Shown here piece after piece: positions 48,601 to 58,445 of a DNA stretch of 64,000 nt. The translations under genes were made by a program, and so were the position numbers. Under the pieces are notes generated by a model. It made no database searches. It saw only the letters and a list, made by a program, of their open reading frames with translations, and was not told where the DNA came from. The DNA comes from Mactromeris polynyma (taxonomy: Eukaryota; Mollusca; Bivalvia; Venerida; Mactridae). The stretch lies in NCBI GenBank assembly GCA_032209605.1, contig JASFXZ010000033.1, forward strand, positions 774,001-838,000. Reading direction: 5' to 3'. Position 1 is the stretch's first letter. Each line of letters begins with the position of its first letter.

Positions 48601-51600
48601 TTAAAATTCAAGAATGTTCTTATCACCCTCGCGAAATGTTCTAACTAACACAAAAGTAAAAGGCGAAACACAAACAAACACATTTACATGGGTACATAAT
48701 AAATTTCAGTCTATAAATGAATAACTGTACAGTGTACTCATCACAGTAACACGAATCTGCGCATGGTGTGACGTCATGAATTCAGTGACGAAGTTTTGAC
48801 TGGCATAATTCTAAAACTTTATTCCACGTGCGTATTAAAACAGGCTGATAGTAATAAACGTTTTTTTCCATAAGGCAGTGATTTTACGGGGTCTTTAAAA
48901 TGGATAACATACTAACCAAATTGAGTGTTTACACATTTGAACCCAGAGTTAAATTATGCAATGTGTTTTTGTCTGACATTTTTATTCTCTCAGCGAGTAT
49001 AAAGAAGTTTGTTGGCACGACGATCATTCAAGTAAAGATAAAAGCGGGCGAGACAGCACACAAATAACATCTCGCATATTTCTTCTTGGGACATCGTAAT
49101 GTAAAAACTCGGTGACATCAAGCAACGTAAGTTGCTTAGCAACGACGTTACATGAACTTGGTTCTTGTAGACTCGCGCTCAAACGGACATATGTATGCAA
49201 CGATTTTTACATGACGTTTTATAACTGTGTCGCCGAGTAATTACCTGGTCGCATTTATCACGTCTAATTGTTTATTCAATTGTTTAAAGGACAATGCGCG
49301 AATGCAGTTGTGAATAAGGTGTGAAATGCACAATGGGATTAAGTGCATGTGGTCATTTAATGGATTATTTAACTATCTTTTTTACCTGTCGGGACTGGTT
49401 TAATGCGGTCGCTGGTCTCGTTATAGAAAAGTCGTTTAATAGATACAATTTATATAGTAAAAACGCTCGGGCGGGAATTTAAGTGGTCGTTTAATAAAAA
49501 AGTCGCTTATTACAGGTGGTCGCTCGAGCAATGTCTACTGTTCATAGAAAAATTGACTCGTCAAGCAGAGTCTTGAGGGTCAAATTACGGTTTTATAGAA
49601 ATTCCACGGGTCATAGGGACAACACTATTCACTACTATCAACAGTGTTATAAGTTGTTAGGGATGAAAAGTATTGGTAGTGGTGAATAGTGTTGATAGCA
49701 CTATAGTGTTGATGGCGGTCAATAGTGTTGGTAGTGGTGAATAGTGTTGGTAGTGGTGAATAGTGTTGATAGCACTATAGTGTTGATGGCGGTCAATAGT
49801 GTTGGTAGTGGTGAATAGTGTTGGTAGTGGTGAATAGTGTTGATAGCACTATAGTGTTGATGGCGGTCAATAGTGTTGATAGTGGTGAATAGTGTTGGTG
49901 GCGGTGAATAGTGTTGATAGTGGTGAATAGTGTTGGTGGGTTGAATAGTGTTGATAGTGGTGAATAGTGTTGGTGGGTTGAATAGTGTTGATAGTGGTGA
50001 ATAGTGATGGTAGTGGTCATATAAAACAATGAAGTATATTTTAATAAAAAATAGCATTTCAAACATCAGCAATATCACTCTTGAATTATTGGATTTGTTA
50101 AAAAGTCTTAATATTGTTTAAAGTGAATAGATTTTTGGCATAATGTTACCCAAGTCGGTGCTCATATTATAAAAATTATATTGACAGTACTGCGACATCT
50201 AGACCGTCCGCAACAACCGGGGCTGTTGCTAGCCAAAAAATGAGCTATAAACAACTTGAAGAACAGATAAATAAATGGATGACAGAATTAGAAGATCAGG
50301 AGAGACAGTTTCTACTGCAAGCAACACAAGTGAATGCCTGGGATCGTCTGCTAGTGGATAATGGAGAAAAGGTATGTCTGTGACGATAACCTGCTGTGTC
50401 TGTCGTTGTTTTCATGATGTACGCTAGCCTCTCACCGCTGCATGTTCGAATCCCAGCCGGCTTATGTCCAGCTGACTTACAGAAGGTTGATGCTTCTACC
50501 CAGGTGTCCAACTGGGGTCTTTCTCTAAACTAGGAGTTGGAGTAGTCATTACCTGACCCTGGCTGTTTGTGTGACTTGAAGTCCTATTACATAAAAAAGA
50601 AGTCGTTTAGTTAATTTATATCTGCTGTAATAATACATCTCTCTTCGCAGAACATTGAAAAATTCATTTGTTTATTATAAAGGCTGAAAAACAGGGTGTT
50701 CGTAAAGATGAAATATAAACAAGAAATATCTTGAAAAAAGATGGTTGGCCCAATTTGAATGTTAAGTTGTGTAACATTTAAAAGGTCGATGTTACGATTG
50801 CTGGTCACTCCAGATCCAAAATGGATTTTGGTAAATTCACCGAAATTCAGTGGATTTTGGTAAGGTTACGTTCCCTTTATCGAAAGCTTAACCAATCTGC
50901 GTCTAGGTTACAAACGTTGTTTGGTTGAAGAGAAATTGTCTTGGTGGTTAACGTAAGATTTTTTTGGTTTGCACAACAATGATATGCAAATAGCAAAACC
51001 GTGTTAGTACGGCTGTGCCTAAAAAGATAGTCATGTGAGGACTGGGGTTATAGTATTGACTTAGTTAGGCCAGTTGTCTTGTTTGTCGTTCCCCAACTCA
51101 CCATTTTTGGGACTTCAAGAAAGTAAAGTTAATTTTTAGATTTTATCTATGTGCACTAGCAGGTTTTCACAATAATGATACGAAATGTCCAGCATTGACA
51201 AGCAAACAAGTGTGAGGTCAATGTAAGTGCGTGAGGTCAATGTTAGTGCGTGAGGTCAATGTTAGTGCGTGATGTCAATGTTAGTGTGTGAGGTCAATGT
51301 TAGTGCGTGATGTCAATGTTAGTGTGTGATGTCAATGTAAGTGTGTGAGGTCAATGTTAGTGTGTGATGTCAATGTTAGTGTGTGAGGTCAATGTTAGTG
51401 CGTGATGTCAATGTTAGTGTGTGAGGTCAATGTTAGTGTGTGATGTCAATGTTAGTGCGTGATGTCAATGTTAGTGCGTGATGTCAATGTTAGTGCGTGA
51501 TGTCAATGTTAGTGCGTGATGTCAATGTTAGTGTGTGATGTCAATGTAAGTGTGTGAGGTCAATGTTAGTGTGTGAGGTCAATGTTAGTGCGTGATGTCA

Positions 51601-54600
51601 ATGTTAGTGTGTGAGGTCTATGTTAGTGCGTGATGTCAATGTTAGTGCGTGATGTCAATGTTAGTGTGTGAGGTCAATGTTAGTGCGTGATGTCAATGTT
51701 AGTGTGTGATGTCAATGTTAGTGTGTGATGTCAATGTAAGTGCGTGATGTCAATGTTAGTGTGTGAGGTCAATGTTAGTGTGTGATGTCAATGTTAGTGC
51801 GTGATGTCAATGTTAGTGCGTGATGTCAATGTAAGTGCGTGAGGTCAATGTTAGTGTGTGAGGTCAATGTTAGTGTGTGATGTCAATGTAAGTGCGTGAT
51901 GTCAATGTTAGTGTGTGAGGTCAATGTTAGTGCGTGATGTCAATGTAAGTGCGTGATGTCAATGTTAGTGTGTGAGGTCAATGTTAGTGTGTGATGTCAA
52001 TGTTAGTGCGTGATGTCAATGTTAGTGCGTGATGTCAATGTAAGTGTGTGAGGTCAATGTTAGTGTGTGAGGTCAATGTTAGTGCGTGATGTCAATGTTA
52101 GTGCGTGATGTCAATGTTAGTGCGTGAGGTCAATGTTAGTGTGTGATGTCAATGTTAGTGCGTGATGTCAATGTTAGTGCGTGATGTCAATGTTAGTGTG
52201 TGAGGTCAATGTTAGTGCGTGATGTCAATGTTAGTGTGTGATGTCAATGTTAGTGTGTGATGTCAATGTAAGTGCGTGATGTCAATGTTAGTGCGTGATG
52301 TCAATGTTAGTGTGTGATGTCAATGTAAGTGCGTGAGGTCAATGTTAGTGCGTGATGTCAATGTTAGTGTGTGATGTCAATGTTAGTGTGTGATGTCAAT
52401 GTTAGTGCGTGATGTCAATGTTAGTGTGTGATGTCAATGTAAGTGCGTGAGGTCAATGTTAGTGCGTGATGTCAATGTTAGTGCGTGATGTCAATGTTAG
52501 TGCGTGATGTCAATGTTAGTGTGTGAGGTCAATGTTAGTGCGTGATGTCAATGTTAGTGTGTGAGGTCAATGTTAGTGTGTGAGGTCAATGTTAGTGCGT
52601 GATGTCAATGTTAGTGCGTGAGGTCAATGTTAGTGCGTGATGTCAATGTTAGTGCGTGATGTCAATGTTAGTGCGTGAGGTCAATGTTAGTGCGTGATGT
52701 CAATGTTAGTGCGTGATGTCAATGTTAGTGAGTGAGGTCAATGTAAGTGCGTGAGGTCAATGTTAGTGCGTGATGTCAATGTTAGTGCGTGATGTCAATG
52801 TTAGTGAGTGAGGTCAATGTAAGTGTGTGAGGTCAATGTTAGTGCGTGAGGTCAATGTTAGTGCGTGATGTCAATGTTAGTGCGTGATGTCAATGTTAGT
52901 GCGTGATGTCAATGTTAGTGCGTGAGGTCAATGTTAGTGCGTGAGGTCAATGTAAGTGCGTGAGGTCAATGTTAGTGCGTGAGGTCAATGTTAGTGCGTG
53001 AGGTCAATGTTAGTGCGTGAGGTCAATGTTAGTGGGTCGGTTGGACAATAAAAACTAGTTATTTATAGATGGCCCTTTTTCCCTTTTCTTTCAGATAACA
53101 CAGCTAAATGGAGACAAGGAAAGAGTGAAAGTGGATCAAAACAAACTTGAGCAAGAGCTGGACTTCATCAAAGCTCAACAACGAGAACTGGAAGAGTTGC
53201 TTATACCGATGGAGAAATCTCTCGAACAGTTACCGAGCGTTAGCTTCCAACAACATGCAGACTTAGAAAGAGAAAACACGTAAGATTTGGTTTTGTTGAC
53301 AGTCCATAGTATCGTCCACTTCTGGTATATGTGGAGAAGTTATCAGCTTCATGTGGAAGGGCAAGTTTGTACTGGTTGATAATCAATTTAAGGAAAACTG
53401 ATTAGGTTAACGGACTCCTGTGTATAATTGAAAATGATGTTGAAAAATCATGTTAAACTCAATAGGAAAAAAACGAGCTATTTGCAGTATAATAATTATG
53501 TACACCTCTGTTGCTCTCTATTGTTGTTGATATGGCTTAGGAACGGGATGGAGAAGGGAAAATTCTATTAAGCTGAAGGTTTTGATTTCTTGCTACGCTA
53601 TGAATTGGGTAAAATGAGGTTGTGTCTTTAATCAGTTCTCTCCCTTGATTGTACTTGAATATGTGAATTATCTCCCCTTAATAATTCTGTTTATTTTCTA
53701 GGTATCAGTTGTCTTACAATATAGATGCTCAGTTGAAGAGAATGGTTCAAGATTTGAAGGAAATTATTGATCATCTCAACTCATCCAACAGTACACAAGA
53801 TATCAATGATCCAGTAAGTGTGTTCAGTGGCTTGTCAGCATAATGTCCAAGTTTGCATTATATACAGTAAAACCTCAATAATATGATCACCTTTTGGTCC
53901 CCTAAAAACTGGTCTTGATATTGCGGTGGTCTTAATATTGAAGTTAAATAGAGCAAAACATTGAAAATGGACTTGAAAATTGGGGGTTCTTAATTTTGAG
54001 GTGGTCTTATTATCGCAGTGGTCTTATTATCTAGGTGGTCTTATTATCTAGGTGGTCTTATTATCTAGGTGGTCTTTAGGTGAGGTTTTACTGTATGTCT
54101 ATACTGCTTTACATGGCTGGTAAAAGAAAATTTACGTTAAAGAAAGAATATTCAGTATGGTAGAGGAAATTGAGCTCCCAATGTATGCAGTATGGTTGAG
54201 GAAAACATTTTGCTCCCACACTTCATTGTGTTTAGACAGCACTAAAGTTGTTACTATTGTGGTTTATTATCCATGAAATTTACATCTGTGCAATAAGTAA
54301 TTTTATGGTTTTTGTATTTCAGATTTTACAGATTACCATGATTCTAAATGCACATATGGATTCCTTACAATGGATTGACACTAACACAGGTATGTGTTTA
54401 GTAATACAGGTTGTTGACAGGGGTTATGAAGGAATATAAAATGTCTGAGCACTATAAGTCAGCTTGGTTAGCTCAGTTGGTAGCGTGCTAAGCTGTCACC
54501 TGGGAGGTCTGGGTTCAATTCTCTTGCAGGGCAGGTCATGTCCGTCTGTGACATTTTCCTTCTGTCATGTGTCCTCCATTTCAGAAAACTTATTCACAAA

Positions 54601-55529
54601 CATTTCAAGTCTGAAACTTAGAACCTCCTGTTGTGATTACAATGAAAATCGGCAAATGTGTACTGTGGGTAACATCAATTATTCTGACATAAACAAAAGG
54701 CTTGTAGATATAGCTTTATGCAATATTGAAGTCCAAGTCTGAGTTTGTGATTAAGGCCTCTGATTGATGTGGAGCAGTTGTCAGCTGCTTGGGGAAGGGC
54801 AAGTTAGTACTGGTTGATAATTTCAGGAAAACTGGATAGGTCAACAGTTACTGACCGTCATATATAACTGTGTAAAGTTGAAAACTGGTCAACAGTTACT
54901 GACCGTCATACATAACTGTGTAAAGTTGAAAACTGGTCAACAGTGACTGACCGTCATATATAACTGTGTAAAGTTGAAAACTGGTCAACAGTTACTGACC
55001 GTCATATATAACTGTGTAAAGTTGAAAACTGGTCAACAGTTACTGACCGTCATACATAACTGTGTAAAGTTGAAAACTGGTGTCAAACATAGTAAAATAG
55101 ACATAGTTCTAATCAGGTTTGAATGTTCCCATAGTATTGACGTTTTTTTCTTGAAATGTCTCAAATTAACAAATGACTTCAGTAGTGAAGGCAATCAATT
55201 TAACTGTTTGTCATATTTTACCGGAGACAGAATGTATTGATGTAGGTTAAGTACTTCAAAATGTGAAACTTCTATATGCAATTATTTCATGATTTTCTGA
55301 ATTAAGTTCAATTTTCTCTGTGTACTGGCGTATTTAAATCTGGGGTTTTAAGCAGACCGACACTTTGGAAAGAACAGTGCATGTATATTAATTCATTGCT
55401 TCATCAAAAATCTAATGGTACTTGTATTTGTTTTCAGCATTGGTTGGTAGAAGAGTGGAAGATATTAGCAAACAGATGGAGAGTCAGAGAAAAGATCAAG
55501 AGAGAAACTTTAGACTGGTTTATGATTGA
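39659..55529 (+). CDS. NUP62: Nucleoporin p62 (NUP62), complete spliced gene
   Basis: Central-channel FG nucleoporin; its C-terminal coiled coils assemble with NUP54 and NUP58 (family knowledge). Coding exons: 39659-39707, 40155-40256, 42606-42791, 43710-43826, 44047-44331, 45252-45353, 46119-46190, 47951-48158, 50188-50371, 53095-53279, 53702-53813, 54323-54389 and 55438-55529. All borders are AG/GT and phases agree, summing to 1761 bp, or 586 residues plus stop; human NUP62 has 522. Residues 1-373 are a Gly/Ser/Thr/Ala-rich FG domain (FNFG, MFGSG, FAFG, FTFG, six FALG, VGFG). Residues 392-586 are the Nsp1-C-type coiled coil with ATQVNAWDRLL, NIDAQLKRM and ILNAHMDSLQWID, nearly as in vertebrates. 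An acceptor at 39620 implies a spliced 5' UTR. The start MAGFNFG is the family's usual one. Confidence 0.96.
40384..40677. mobile_element. 294-bp MITE with about 50-bp TIRs, NUP62 intron
   Basis: Left arm AGATAGTTCCCACATCTACA plus ATATTTACTTCCCTTGTTCT; the right arm is its inverse (AGAACAAGGGAGGTAAATAT, then TGTAGATGTGGGAACTAGCT). A truncated second copy is at 36270-36513 in reverse orientation. No coding capacity. Confidence 0.85.
41165..41765. repeat. 46-bp minisatellite with CCAAT boxes, about 12 copies, NUP62 intron
   Basis: Unit TATCTAGCGTCTGATTGGTT plus GTTTTACGGTGCTGACTGAC TTACAG, with some copies shortened (GACTGACC or GACTTAC). The GCGTCTGATTGGTT core is shared with the CCAAT-bearing MITE near 55888 and 59095. 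Confidence 0.95.
41820..42092. repeat. 68-bp tandem repeat, 4 copies, NUP62 intron
   Basis: Unit ATTAGCATCGTGACTGTCTA plus AATTGGGAAAAACTAAGTAA and CCTTTATAGAACAAAATAGTGACCCGTA. The first copy has extra TTTA. It follows the 46-bp array within 60 bp. Confidence 0.95.
42885..43188. repeat. 41-bp tandem repeat, about 7 copies, NUP62 intron
   Basis: Unit GATACCTGACATTACTTGTC plus TGTGACTGAACAGTATCTGGA. Very uniform, with single changes (GAGATACC/GAGGTACC, TGTGAC/TGTAAC). It starts about 95 bp after the 42606-42791 exon. Confidence 0.95.
44047..44331 (+). CDS. NUP62: NUP62 exon made of six 39-bp FG-type coding repeats
   Basis: 95 codons, about residues 152-246. Six direct 13-residue repeats, [A/P/T/T/T/V]QQ[T/P]SASGGFALG, are nearly identical in DNA; five differ only at the first codon. 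Two GC-rich shadow frames arise because the unit is a multiple of three. The repeats are rich in Gln, Ser and Gly with one Phe each, so they add nuclear-transport-receptor contact sites to the disordered domain (inference from FG-Nup biology). Confidence 0.93.
44425..44700. mobile_element. Inverted-repeat element in a NUP62 intron
   Basis: The left arm near 44431-44500 (ACATTGCATTGTAACTTTTC) and the right arm near 44619-44687 (GAAAAGTTACAATGCATTGT) are inverses over about 65 bp with interruptions. The spacer includes TAGGTCAGGATAGA, shared with 17990-18130. A 135-codon open frame crossing it is not a gene. Confidence 0.65.
45033..45205. mobile_element. hAT-like MITE (CAGGGGTTCC ends), NUP62 intron
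   Basis: Right end AAAATGGAACCCCTG; left end decayed (CAGATGCTCCGCTAGGTACT, then GAATCTCAAGGATCATTTT). Relatives are at 58310-58445, 59897-61695 and 63831-63994. CAGGG...CCCTG ends suggest hAT. Confidence 0.7.
45428..45514. mobile_element. Short TIR element, NUP62 intron
   Basis: Left TGCAGTCCAACCTCTC and right GAGAGGTTGAATTGCA are inverted with two differences. The phrase GAGAGGTTGTTGCT recurs twice between and after them. Only about 87 bp; type unknown. Confidence 0.5.
45620..45800. mobile_element. Dispersed repeat fragment, NUP62 intron
   Basis: CAGATTTCAATCAAACTTGG plus TGGAAAGT and GCAGAGTTATGGCCC resemble words at 62755-62850 (TTAAATCAAACTTGGTGAAA, CAGAGTTATAGGC). The two look like members of one dispersed family lacking coding capacity. 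A nearby 96-codon frame is not supported. Confidence 0.45.
46344..47458. repeat. 30-bp minisatellite, about 37 copies, NUP62 intron
   Basis: Unit GGTAAACAAGTATGGGAATA plus GGGGTGCAAG. Three zones: mixed AAGTATGGG/ATGTATGGG at 46344-46650, ATGTATAGG at 46650-46910, and AAGTATGGG with GGGAGCAAG or a 31-bp ATATGGGGTG variant at 46910-47458. Open frames of 250-410 codons on both strands are by-products of the 30-bp period. Confidence 0.96.
47459..47950. other. NUP62 intron, unique
   Basis: Unique AT-rich intron up to the 47951 acceptor; nothing recognised. Confidence 0.5.
48283..49540. mobile_element. 1.26-kb non-autonomous TIR transposon in a NUP62 intron
   Basis: Ends CAGTAGACATTG and CAATGTCTACTG are perfect inverses, followed inward by GAGACCACC/GGTGGTCGC. 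Subterminal words (AAGTGGTCGCTTAATAAA, GTGGTCGTTTAATAAA) occur at both ends. TA precedes the left end; the right flank is TT, so the target site is not clean. No transposase frame survives. Confidence 0.75.
49625..50015. repeat. 19-bp repeat with a 74-bp higher-order unit, NUP62 intron
   Basis: Basic unit GTAGTGGTGAATAGTGTTG. A longer block beginning GATAGCACTATAGTGTTGAT repeats at 49694, 49768 and 49842. Later units are GATAGTGG/GGTGGGTT variants. Confidence 0.92.
50415..50600 (+). mobile_element. tRNA-derived SINE, 5'-truncated, NUP62 intron
   Basis: CTGCATGTTCGAATCCCAGC contains a perfect B box (GTTCGAATCCC) with weak A-box remains upstream (GCTAGCCTCTCACCGC). The body GTGTCCAACTGGGGTCTTTC and a short A-rich tail follow. 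Different body from the SINE at 54464. Confidence 0.7.
50601..51209. other. NUP62 intron, unique
   Basis: A doubled phrase near 50827 and 50847 (TGGATTTTGGTAA) is the only feature noticed. Confidence 0.45.
51212..53034. repeat. 19-bp minisatellite, about 96 copies, NUP62 intron
   Basis: Unit GTGCGTGATGTCAATGTTA. Nearly every copy differs only at three two-state sites: GCG/GTG, GATG/GAGG and GTTA/GTAA. The array ends 60 bp before the acceptor of the 53095-53279 exon. The highest copy number in the window. Confidence 0.97.
53315..53465 (+). mobile_element. SINE body fragment, NUP62 intron
   Basis: GTGGAGAAGTTATCAGCTTC plus GGAAGGGCAAGTTTGTACTG and AGGAAAACTGATTAGGTTAA is colinear with 54765-54850 (GTGGAGCAGTTGTCAGCTGC and so on). 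The head is missing. Confidence 0.7.
53865..54093. mobile_element. 229-bp MITE flanked by TA, CAGTAAAACCTC family, NUP62 intron
   Basis: Ends CAGTAAAACCTCA and TGAGGTTTTACTG are perfect inverses of 13 bp, flanked by TA on both sides, as in Tc1/mariner/pogo elements. TTATTATCTAGGTGGTC is tandemly repeated inside near 54020-54075. Best-preserved member of its family here. Confidence 0.85.
54464..55085 (+). mobile_element. Complete tRNA-derived SINE with tandemly amplified 3' tail, NUP62 intron
   Basis: The head GGTTAGCTCAGTTGGTAGCG carries the A box, and GGTCTGGGTTCAATTCTCTT the B box about 45 bp on. The body at 54765-54840 matches the copy at 53315. The tail (CAACAGTTACTGACCGTCAT and ACTGTGTAAAGTTG) is amplified into a five-copy 48-bp array at 54838-55082. 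An insertion of about 200 bp separates head and body. Confidence 0.75.
54838..55082. repeat. 48-bp tandem repeat, 5 copies, SINE-tail derived
   Basis: Unit AAAACTGGTCAACAGTTACT plus GACCGTCATATATAACTGTG TAAAGTTG, with ATATAT/ATACAT and AGTTAC/AGTGAC variants. Colinear with the end of the SINE body at 53400-53460. Confidence 0.95.
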
Positions 55530-55554
55530 TCTTGGTGTTATGTTTGAAGAGCAG

Positions 55555-55660
55555 TCTCATAGTGCAGCTTTGTCATTGGTCGATTTGAAGACTGCACTCA
55601 GAAACAACCAATGAGAGGATTAAGTTTTTAGACTAGTCTTCAAACCTTGGTTAAATAACA
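55555..55660. mobile_element. CCAAT-bearing MITE, copy 2, in the NUP62 3' UTR
   Basis: AGTCTCATAGTGCAGCTTTG plus TCATTGGTCGATTTGAAGAC and AACAACCAATGAGAGG, ending in inverted ACTAGTCTTCAAACC. It begins about 25 bp after the NUP62 stop codon, so it is probably transcribed. Confidence 0.65.
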
Positions 55661-55861
55661 TTAGATCATGATGTTTGGATGCATGTATGTATGTACATTC
55701 CTGCTGGATGGCCTTGGATGGATTGACATTGTGGATTTCATAAGTTGGTGTTTGGGAGTGAACCAAACCTTTAATTATCAGAATTACATTTTTTCATTGC
55801 TTTTACACTTTGAAGTCATGTGTGTGGATTATTTGTGACTTGTAAAGATACCTAAATCTGA

Positions 55862-55985
55862 GTTTGAAGGCCAGTCTCAAAACTAAGCGTCTGATTGGTT
55901 CTGAGCACTGTCATAAACTTGACCAATGGCAAGGCTGCATTCTGTGACTGGTTTCCAAACTCTCATAACCTTGGATAAAACTACG
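55862..55985. mobile_element. CCAAT-bearing MITE, copy 3
   Basis: GTTTGAAGGCCAGTCTCAAA ... GCGTCTGATTGGTTCTGAGC ... TTGACCAATGGCAAGGCTGC ... ACTGGTTTCCAAACTC. Opposite interior orientation to copies 1, 2 and 4. The outer 17 bp are inverted repeats. Confidence 0.7.
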
Positions 55986-56315
55986 ATGAAGTTATTGCTG
56001 TATTTCTAGGGCAAACATTTGCCTACACAAGAGAATCATTCTTGTTTCGATTTTAAACTCATAATTTAAGAAAAGAGGATATGTAAATGCTTGGAGAATT
56101 GTCAGTAAAATATCCAAGTTGTTCAGTGATACAATTAAATATAATAACTTTAGGTACACATATCTACAATACAGAAAATTGTCAGGTAAATATTGAATTA
56201 TTTAGGACATTGTTGGTATTGTTGTAAAGCTGTGTTTGACTCATGTTTTGTACATTAAAATGATTATGAATTGATTTGTATTTCTGTCTTGTTTTGTGAA
56301 GTGGATGCAGAAATA

Positions 56316-56861
56316 ATTTATTATGCTCTCCTTCGAAGAAGAGAGGGCATATTGGTTTGCACATGTTGGTCGGTCGGTATGTCTTTTGGTTTCCGATCAG
56401 TAACTCCAGAACCCCTTGACCTATCATCCTTAAACTTGGTCCACACAGTAACAGAGGAACCCTATTGATTTTGGGGTCACAGGCTCAAAGGTCAAGGGCA
56501 CAGGGGTCAATTGTTCTCGAACCGTTTCCGATCAATAACTAAAAAAAAACTTGACCCATCATCCTCCGACTTGGTCCACACATTAATATTGGGTAGCAGA
56601 GGAATCCGATCGATTTTGGGGTCACAGGCTCAAAGGTCAAGGTCACAGGGGTCAATTGTACATAAACTGTTTCCGATCAATAACTCGAGAACCTATCATG
56701 ACCTTGACCTATCGTCCTCAAACAGAATATCATCCATGAAACTCTTTTTTTACCATTTTTACCACAAAACATTTCCAGCATGTATATTTGTGCAGCATAC
56801 TTTGGACTTGCTTATGCAATTGTACAAAATATAACTGACAAAAAACCATGAGGGGGCATAA
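56316..56861. mobile_element. 546-bp ATTATGC-end element with internal duplication
   Basis: Starts ATTATGCTCTCCTTCGAAGA and ends GAGGGGGCATAAT. A core containing GTTTCCGATCAATAACT, GACCTATCATCC and GGGGTCACAGGCTCAAAGGT is repeated two to three times in tandem with 5-15% divergence. Same family as 22540-22731. Confidence 0.75.
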
Positions 56862-58014
56862 TGTTGTTTCTTGTAAATAGTTTGATTTTCGACTTGGGGC
56901 GTAAATTTAGTGTTTGTTTGCCATCTACCAACCCTACCCACCAATAATGCAGAGCACCAAAAATGTCATTGACCCAAGGCAGGGATTATTTAGTCTTTAC
57001 AAATGACTACACACAAGAAAGTGGTTTTTATTTAAATAAATTGTCTACAAACTAAACAAATGAAGGTCAGGAGGCAGCAAACAGAGTTGAAGACTTGAAA
57101 TGTTGGTCTGGGCCCGTATTACAGAAGCATCTTAAGTGAATCTTAAATATTTTCACTTAAGTTCAAATGGATGATATTCCAAAACCACATTAAAACTGCT
57201 ATGCATTTTAATGGTAATGACAACAACATATTAATACTGTTCATTTATCACTCTTGATTTGATCATATAATAGCCTGTATGTTAAATATACCAGTTCAGG
57301 AAAATGTAATTTTAAGGATAAGGATGAAATTAATTAGGACACCAAGTATTGTTTATTTAGAGTAACCTTAACTACCGGTGAACATGATCCCTACTCATAG
57401 TTTATGTGGTCCGAGTGGGAGTGTTCTAGCAGCATAGTAATAGTTCACTCGAGCACGACTTTAAAAATAATAAATTAATTGCCTACCTACCTAAATCTTG
57501 CAGGGTATGGTTATGCCGAATAAACATTGTTTAAGGATGGCCTTATCATCCAAAGTTGCATTGTAATAAAATCAAAGGTAAGAGCACAAGTCCTTTTTTG
57601 TCAGATTTATGGCCCTTGATTTTCATTATGTGACTAAATAGTCATTGAAAATTTCAAAAACCAATTGTGAAACGTAGATACATACAACTTATACAGAAAC
57701 ACAAATCACATTTGTACCCTTTGCAAAATTTATCTGGAGAAAAACAAGTTTCTGTCAAGGTTGTAATAATTTTACTTCAAATAACTGAGTTCATATGACA
57801 TACATACATACACATAATGACCATCATATTCTGTTGCATTTTGTTGGACAAACACTCGCAATAAGGCAAATTGCAAGATAAAACAATGTGTAAATCAATT
57901 AACAATAGGCATTAAATCATACTTCATACATGTAAACAAATGTTTTGTGCTTGTTGGTTTGTGAAATTTTCAAATCCTAAATATTGGTGCACCATGACCG
58001 AACCAGGTTATAAG

Positions 58015-58135
58015 ATTTGAGTTTGAAGACCAGACTCAAACTGCAGCCTTACCATTGGTCGATTTTAAGACTGAATTCAGAATCAACCAATCAGCAGCAT
58101 GGGTATGTAATCTGGTTTGCAAACTGATACAACCT
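58015..58135. mobile_element. CCAAT-bearing MITE, copy 4
   Basis: GTTTGAAGACCAGACTCAAA ... ACCATTGGTCGATTTTAAGA ... TCAACCAATCAGCAGC ... inverted TCTGGTTTGCAAACTGA. Same orientation as copy 1. Confidence 0.7.
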
Positions 58136-58309
58136 TGGGCAATGAACTTGGGTACACATGTAGATGCATTCAAGTTGAAGTCTCACGTGTATATAGTGAA
58201 TTTCATAGGCTAATGAAGTTGATGTTTACTATTGAAGGAATATTCTTCTGAAATGCTTCTCCACAATATATTTGAATGTACGACTAAGTAGAAACACTGT
58301 ACACAGCAT

Positions 58310-58445
58310 CAGGGATTCCATTTGACCCCTGGAATTTCTAAAAAGGCCACATTGTGACCCTCAGGATTCTGGCTGAAGGGTCATTTTCTCTCTCAAAGTA
58401 TAGGTAATTATGGCCCTCGAGATTCAGCACCTAGTGGAACCCCTG
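58310..58445. mobile_element. hAT-like MITE (CAGGGGTTCC ends)
   Basis: CAGGGATTCCATTTGACCCC at the left and CACCTAGTGGAACCCCTG at the right. The interior includes ATGGCCCTCGAGATTCAGCA. The right end is the single-copy form of the unit amplified at 60005-61695. Confidence 0.75.

Larger units (their letters stand above)
55530..57060 (+). other. NUP62 3' UTR and downstream flank, MITE-rich
   Basis: Holds CCAAT-bearing MITE copies at 55555-55660 and 55862-55985, then the ATTATGC-end element at 56316-56861. ATTAAA-type poly(A) candidates occur near 56136 and 56252; I cannot choose between them. Confidence 0.5.
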
